From: Coprococcus aceti
GTDB taxonomy: Bacteria; Bacillota; Clostridia; Lachnospirales; Lachnospiraceae
Assembly (NCBI RefSeq): GCF_025567285.1
Contig: NZ_JAOQJT010000002.1
Span: forward strand, 463,008 to 527,007
DNA length: 64,000 bases
Reading direction: 5' to 3'
Below, in pieces: positions 59,895 to 64,000 of this stretch. Made by a program: the position numbers and the translations under genes. The notes under the pieces were generated by a model. The model saw only the letters and a list, made by a program, of their open reading frames with translations, did no database searches and was not told where the DNA came from. Numbering within the stretch: position 1 is the stretch's first letter; every line of letters begins with the position of its first letter.

Positions 59895-61364
59895 TTAGTC
59901 AACAACACATTCCACAACAGCACAAGGCGGAATATTCAGCTTTAAAACATTATCCTTGATGACTGCCGTATGCTCGGTAATGCTCACCCTGTCGGGACAG
60001 TCGAAGTCGTTATAGCTGTGCGCCTCGTTTGTAAGTATCCTGCACGAAACCGATGATGCTTTAAATCCGAAAATGCTGCATTCAACAGCAGCCTCTTCCG
60101 TAAGCGAACAGTTTGCGGCGGTAACGGTCATACTCTTTTCGTTCACCGATGCGGAAACCGAGATCATCGGAGCATTTTTGCCTTCCGACATATTTTCGTT
60201 CTGCGTATAGCAGTAAACTGCCTCGTTGTTTTGGTGTGTTTTAAAAAGGTCGAAAACGTGATATGTAGGCGTTTTTATCATCTTATCGTCCTCTGTAAGA
60301 ATGACCGATTGGAGAACATTCACCGCCTGTGCAAGGTTTGCCATTACAACACGGTCGCTGTGTCTGTTAAAAACATTCAGCTCTATTGCAGCAACGATAG
60401 CATCACGCATAGTATTCTGCTGATATAAAAATCCCGGGTTCGTACCCTCTTCTACCTTATGCCAACAGCCCCACTCGCCTATTACAAGTCCTATTTTCTT
60501 TTCGGGATCATAGCGATTCATTATCTCCGAATGTCTTGTGATAAGCTCATCGGAAAAGTTCGCTGCAGCGATAGTTTTATAATAAAGCTCATCGTCAAAA
60601 TCGGTGGCTGATTCCATTTCGGGCCATACGGGCATCGTATAATAATGCAGGTCGATAGCATCAACATTATTGCTGTCAAGATTTTTCATCATGACTTCTG
60701 TCCAGTTATAGTCGGCAGAGCTTGGACCGCAGGCTATTCTGTAAAGTCTGTTTCCCGAATAATTGTGGCAAAACGTCTGATACCTTTTATAAACGTCGGC
60801 GTAATATTCGGGACGCATATTTCCTCCGCAGCCCCAGTTTTCATTGCCGACACCGAGGTATTCGAGTTTCCACGGCTCGGCTCTGCCGTTCTTCTTTCTC
60901 TGCTCTGTGAGAGGCGATTCCGCATCTGAGGTCATATATTCTATCCATTCGGACATTTCACGAACACTGCCGCTGCCAACATTGACGTTTATATAAGGCT
61001 TGCAGCCAACAAGCTCACAGAAGCGCATAAATTCGTGTGTACCGAAAGAATTATCCTCCGTAACTCCGCCCCAGTTCGTGTTCACGATCTTTCGGCGCAA
61101 GGCTTTTTCACCGATACCGTCCTGCCAGTGATATTCTTCCGCAAAGCAGCCGCCGGGCCAGCGGAAAACTGGAGCTTTTATATTTCTGAACGCCTCGATG
61201 ATATCATTCCTTATTCCGTCTGTATTCGGAATAGGTGAATTTTCACCCACATATATACCGTTGTAGATACATCTTCCGAGATGCTCGGAAAAATGTCCGT
61301 ATATCTCGGGAGAGATATGTCCGAGCCTGTCGTCTGCATTTATTACTATTGATATTTTTTTCAT
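59895..61364 (-). CDS. GH51 alpha-L-arabinofuranosidase
   Basis: 489 residues from the ATG at 61364 (AGAGGT, 6 nt). (beta/alpha)8 barrel with HFSEHLGRCIYNGIYVG near the N-terminus, the acid/base Glu in GVGNENWGCGGN, and the nucleophile Glu in LVIGEWGCW; C-terminal beta-sandwich from about residue 380. It removes arabinofuranose from arabinan, arabinoxylan or their oligomers. No signal peptide, so it acts in the cytosol on imported oligosaccharides. It is divergent from an AraC regulator, its probable activator. Confidence 0.94.
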   Translation of the reverse strand: MKKISIVINADDRLGHISPEIYGHFSEHLGRCIYNGIYVGENSPIPNTDGIRNDIIEAFRNIKAPVFRWPGGCFAEEYHWQDGIGEKALRRKIVNTNWGGVTEDNSFGTHEFMRFCELVGCKPYINVNVGSGSVREMSEWIEYMTSDAESPLTEQRKKNGRAEPWKLEYLGVGNENWGCGGNMRPEYYADVYKRYQTFCHNYSGNRLYRIACGPSSADYNWTEVMMKNLDSNNVDAIDLHYYTMPVWPEMESATDFDDELYYKTIAAANFSDELITRHSEIMNRYDPEKKIGLVIGEWGCWHKVEEGTNPGFLYQQNTMRDAIVAAIELNVFNRHSDRVVMANLAQAVNVLQSVILTEDDKMIKTPTYHVFDLFKTHQNNEAVYCYTQNENMSEGKNAPMISVSASVNEKSMTVTAANCSLTEEAAVECSIFGFKASSVSCRILTNEAHSYNDFDCPDRVSITEHTAVIKDNVLKLNIPPCAVVECVVD

Positions 61365-61478
61365 ATTATACCTCTGCTGCATACTGAATTATTATATTAT
61401 CAATGTAAGTCATTGACTTTGGTATTGCAATGACTTATAGTATTATTATACTAACCGTTCGTACTTTGAGGTGATGAT

Positions 61479-62273
61479 ATGATAAGTATAAACACAGTCT
61501 GTCAGAATGTAAGACATAAAGGGAATTTTGAAATATGCAGACCGGATGGTTCGGGAGATAATCTTCTTGTTATCTTCAAGACCTCCGCTGTTCTGATACA
61601 AAACGGTGAAGAAATAACCGTTTCTCCCAACAGCCTCATTTTATACAGCAATGGAACAATGCAGCATTACAAAACTCTGTGCGGAAGTTATGTTAATCAC
61701 TTTGTCCATTTTGATACGGACGATACCGAGCTTATGAATGGGATAAAAACTGACACGCTTATCACCTCGGCGGATATTCCTGCAATTGAAGAGCTGCTTA
61801 CGATATTATGCCGTGAAAATGTAGCCGATTCGACCAACAGGAAACAGTACGAAAATATGCTTATGCAGATGATACTTATGAAAATATCCGAAAGCAGCAT
61901 AAACCCTGACAGCGATAAAAGCCGCATTTCCGCTCTTGAAATGCTCCGCACCGATATTTACAGTAATGCAGGGAGCTACAGCAATATATATCAGCTTGCT
62001 GAAAAAATGAATCTGAGTCCGTCATATCTTCAGGCAATATACAAACGGAAATTCGGGATAAGCTGCTATGAAGATATTTTATCCGCAAAGATCAAGACAG
62101 GACAATATTATCTTTCGACCACCGATATGACCGTTAAGGAAATATCCGACCTCTGCGGATACGGAAATGAGATATGCTTTATGAAGATATTCAAAAAAAG
62201 AACAGGGATCACACCGAGTGAGTACAGGAAAATTTCCAAGAATGATAATTTGAAAAACAACTTTATATGGTAA
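61479..62273 (+). CDS. AraC-family transcriptional regulator
   Basis: 264 residues: N-terminal cupin-like sensor (1-110) and C-terminal AraC helix-turn-helix pair (about 165-255: AEKMNLSPSYLQAIYKRKFG, EISDLCGYGNEICFMKIFKKRTGITPSEYR, key parts). Divergent from the arabinofuranosidase gene with 114 bp between, the common layout for a sugar-responsive activator. Confidence 0.9.
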   Translation: MISINTVCQNVRHKGNFEICRPDGSGDNLLVIFKTSAVLIQNGEEITVSPNSLILYSNGTMQHYKTLCGSYVNHFVHFDTDDTELMNGIKTDTLITSADIPAIEELLTILCRENVADSTNRKQYENMLMQMILMKISESSINPDSDKSRISALEMLRTDIYSNAGSYSNIYQLAEKMNLSPSYLQAIYKRKFGISCYEDILSAKIKTGQYYLSTTDMTVKEISDLCGYGNEICFMKIFKKRTGITPSEYRKISKNDNLKNNFIW

Positions 62274-62481
62274 GAAATAAACTTTTATGATGAATTTTTT
62301 TGAACATTGCGCAGATATTGCTTCGGTTGGCATAATTGTTGATTTTACTGAAGATACGGAAACATATATCGTCGGCTCTCCTGCAGATATTAAGGCTTGG
62401 GCGTACAGCGACTGTCCCCGAAAAGCTCCGACAGGAATTATGTGGCACAGCAACAAACTTGGCAATCTCGTCAAGGATATA
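62274..62481. other. Junction region past the AraC gene
   Basis: About 200 bp between the AraC stop and the T4CP fragment. A + strand frame from 62287 (84 codons) crosses it and the fragment; it resembles no family I recognise and is probably chance. Confidence 0.4.
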
Positions 62482-62907
62482 ATCATCCGGCAATGCAACA
62501 TTTGCAAATTCATCAAGCATGAATGTCACATGAATCGGTAATCTGCCACCGCAATTGAAATCTGCCTGATAATATAACTCCTGGAATATCTGTGTATATA
62601 ACATTCCGATAATGAAGTTATATGATTTATCACTATCTGGAATTACACAGAACAGAGCTGTCTTTGTTTCACCATCCCCATTTACTCCTATCCCTATTTC
62701 AGGCAGATTAAGATCATCTTTTGAAAGCAGCCTGAGTACCTGTTTATTTTCAAGAAATGCCAGTCTGGAATTTGCACTGATAATAATAGAACTAACGGTA
62801 TCTCCGGCACCTCTCATACATTTGTTATACTGCTTTACCGCCGGATGATTAGCTCCAAGAGGATTGTTCTCCTGTAAAAACTTCATTCTTGTATCCAGTT
62901 TTGACGA
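62482..62907 (-). pseudogene. Fragment of a VirD4/TraG-type coupling protein
   Basis: About 142 residues corresponding to the middle of a T4CP: AVKQYNKCMRGAGDTVSSII, ISANSRLAFLEN, and the Walker B segment TFMLDEFANVALPDD. Both ends are missing; the open frame beyond them has unrelated sequence. It is debris of a conjugative element and cannot be functional alone. Confidence 0.82.
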
Positions 62908-62970
62908 CTTACCCTGCTTTCTCCCAGAACGGATCAGATGGGGTGGCACCTTTAGGTGTCGTGTTGGCAA

Positions 62971-63135
62971 TCAGGCAACATCTGCTTCCTGCAAAGCCAT
63001 TGCTTCTCTTGCAATCAGAGCCTTTACAAGCTCCTCCTGCGTATGCTTTGCGTTCTCTGCGGGCATTGCGTTGACAACGAAAATGGTGCCGCCGATTCTC
63101 TCTACAAAGCCGGTTTTCATATCCTCCACGGTCAT
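62971..63135 (-). CDS. TnpW-like small transposon-encoded protein
   Basis: 54 residues, below usual ORF cut-offs. The RIGGTIFVVNAMPAENAKHTQEELVKALI segment (key: IGGTIFVVN, EELVKALI) fits the TnpW-type pattern: a short beta hairpin with a Val-Asn core followed by a C-terminal helix. GGAGGGAGGTG lies directly before the ATG. Such proteins accompany conjugative transposons. Together with the T4CP fragment it marks a decayed element. Confidence 0.65.
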   Translation of the reverse strand: MTVEDMKTGFVERIGGTIFVVNAMPAENAKHTQEELVKALIAREAMALQEADVA

Positions 63136-63198
63136 CACCTCCCTCCGTAAAAATAGGGGCGTCCGTTTCCGAACGCCCCGTTACCAGCCGAAAAAGGA

Positions 63199-63701
63199 TT
63201 ATTCCTTTTCATAGATTGCCTTGAGTGCTGCGTAAAGATTTCTGCCCTCGTCCTCCGTGAGCGTGATACCCTTCCCGCAGCGCTCGTGGTTCGGATGCTA
63301 CTCTCGGATGTCCAGCTTGGCGGCATTGCCGTTCCCAATCATTTCTGCCCCGACGGTGTTTGGATTGTTCTTTTCGGGCGGCTGCTCTGTCCTCCCGTTC
63401 CTTGCGCTCCTGCGCTTCCTTGATACTGAAAAGCTCCTTGACCTTCTTCACAAAGATCTCCACCAGCTTTGGAAAGTGTTCCAGTGCCTGCAAAAACGGC
63501 TGGCATTTTTCTTTGAGCCGGTCATACCGTTCCTGCAATCGTTCCACGGCAGAGGACGCATTGAAATACTGTCTTTGATAGTAGGAAACGCTGCTTGCAG
63601 CTCCTTTCGCATTTCCTACAAAGCTCGTTGTATTTCTTCCTGCCACGCTCATCAAGAAAGAACGCCCATTCTTCCTTGAGGTATTTCGGCATACGGGGCA
63701 T
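63199..63701 (-). pseudogene. Degenerate remnant of mobilization genes
   Basis: Three overlapping pieces on the minus strand. MPRMPKYLKEEWAFFL and YNELCRKC (from 63701) recalls a small Cys-rich protein of Clostridia conjugative elements. It then runs, in another frame, into a helical segment (RLQERYDRLKEKCQPFLQAL, then EIFVKKVKELF) that looks like a relaxase C-terminal coiled region, perhaps MobV. The last piece, ending at 63199, has an in-frame TAG (63298-63300) between AAKLDIRE and HPNHERCGKG. Frames shift at least twice, so none is likely functional. Confidence 0.55.
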
Positions 63702-63956
63702 AGCGAGCACCTCCTTTGTGCTGCCTAATTGCCGATTTGCTCCCGAAATGCAGAAACGCCCAAAGCCTCTCCGAACTGTCATTTTTCTGGGCGATTTTGG
63801 GCGTTTTCTTTCGATATGAGCGGCTTTATTTTAGCGGCGGTATCCTTTACCGCCAACCATTCAAAAGCCGCTGTTTGTCGCTTCCGGGTAACAAAAAAGC
63901 GCCGTATCGCTGATATGTACCCTCTTTACTGGACAACCAGTAAGGAGGGTATTTTT

Positions 63957-64000
63957 ATGCGTTATAGTTATGAGTTTAAAATGATGTGTGTTGAATTGTA
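63957..64000 (+). CDS. IS3-family transposase OrfA, 5' end only
   Basis: The window ends after 14 codons: MRYSYEFKMMCVEL, the typical start of IS3/IS150-group OrfA helix-turn-helix proteins. AAGGAGGG lies 9 nt upstream, within a palindrome TACCCTC-TTACTGG/CCAGTAA-GAGGGTA (63918-63951). TGTACCCTC at 63916 may be the insertion-sequence end. The rest lies outside the window. Confidence 0.6.
   Translation, partial: MRYSYEFKMMCVEL

Noticed and set aside
62287..62541. 84-codon + strand frame with protein-like text past the AraC gene
   Set aside because: It overlaps the reliable T4CP fragment on the other strand and matches no family I know.
62864..63214. Plus-strand frames over the TnpW-like gene
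   Set aside because: They are antisense shadows; the minus-strand 54-residue frame has a strong ribosome site and family-like sequence.

Overview
The window reads as a chromosomal segment of a low-GC, spore-forming, butyrate-producing Firmicute of the Lachnospiraceae, most like Coprococcus. The evidence is a Lon-ClpX-ClpP-trigger factor cluster, an alpha/beta-type small acid-soluble spore protein, and the phosphate butyryltransferase/butyrate kinase pair that marks the kinase route to butyrate. No tRNA, rRNA or CRISPR array was seen. Genus is an inference; Gram-positive anaerobic gut lifestyle is well supported.

Layout. 0-13 kb: core genes, nearly all on the minus strand (engB, lon, clpX, clpP, tig, SASP, buk, ptb) plus a 1079-residue sortase-anchored adhesin. 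About 13.2-29.7 kb: a mobilizable element with tyrosine integrase, excisionase, XRE regulator, MobA/MobL-type relaxase, a repeat-rich probable oriT region and end repeats. It lies just past the 3' end of luxS and appears to separate the mtnN-luxS operon from its terminator at 13.1 kb. 29.7-42.7 kb: chromosomal genes again (luxS, mtnN, a transglutaminase/DUF58/MoxR operon, an EAL phosphodiesterase, GDPD, YolD/Y-family polymerase, MATE, ROK kinase). 42.9-52.3 kb: a molybdenum hydroxylase region in which a xanthine dehydrogenase-type operon with purine permease is divergent from a MolABC-type oxyanion importer, a ModE-like regulator and a MobA-like cofactor nucleotidyltransferase. 52.3-55.4 kb: a degraded mobile island (sigma/anti-sigma pair, truncated ToxN/AbiQ toxin, DUF3021-LytTR pair) carrying an inverted copy of the 13.4-kb element end. 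55.5-59.8 kb: a small condensation domain/acyl carrier protein/AMP-ligase/TetR cluster among inverted repeats. 59.9-64 kb: GH51 arabinofuranosidase with AraC regulator, then conjugative-element debris (T4CP fragment, TnpW-like protein, relaxase-like remnant) and the start of an IS3-family element.

The most interesting content is the cargo of the 13-29 kb element. It encodes a complete-looking agr-type quorum-sensing circuit: AgrC-like kinase, LytTR response regulator, AgrB-like peptidase (cut by a 290-bp run of Ns), and an AgrD-like 48-residue pro-peptide at 17902-18048 that is too short for a routine ORF screen. The agrD gene heads an operon for a small secreted protein, an ABC transporter and a second extracytoplasmic protein. 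A second operon encodes a secreted matrixin-like metalloprotease and a lipoprotein. Both operons start from promoters of the same build: two direct 13-bp boxes 21 bp apart, 7 bp, TTGAAA, 16 bp, TATATT. This is the geometry expected for an AgrA/LytTR activator, so the whole cargo looks like one self-inducing regulon. A run of twelve G residues lies between the Shine-Dalgarno sequence and the agrD start, which could make the signal phase-variable. A group IIC intron sits between the two operons, directly behind the terminator of the lipoprotein gene.
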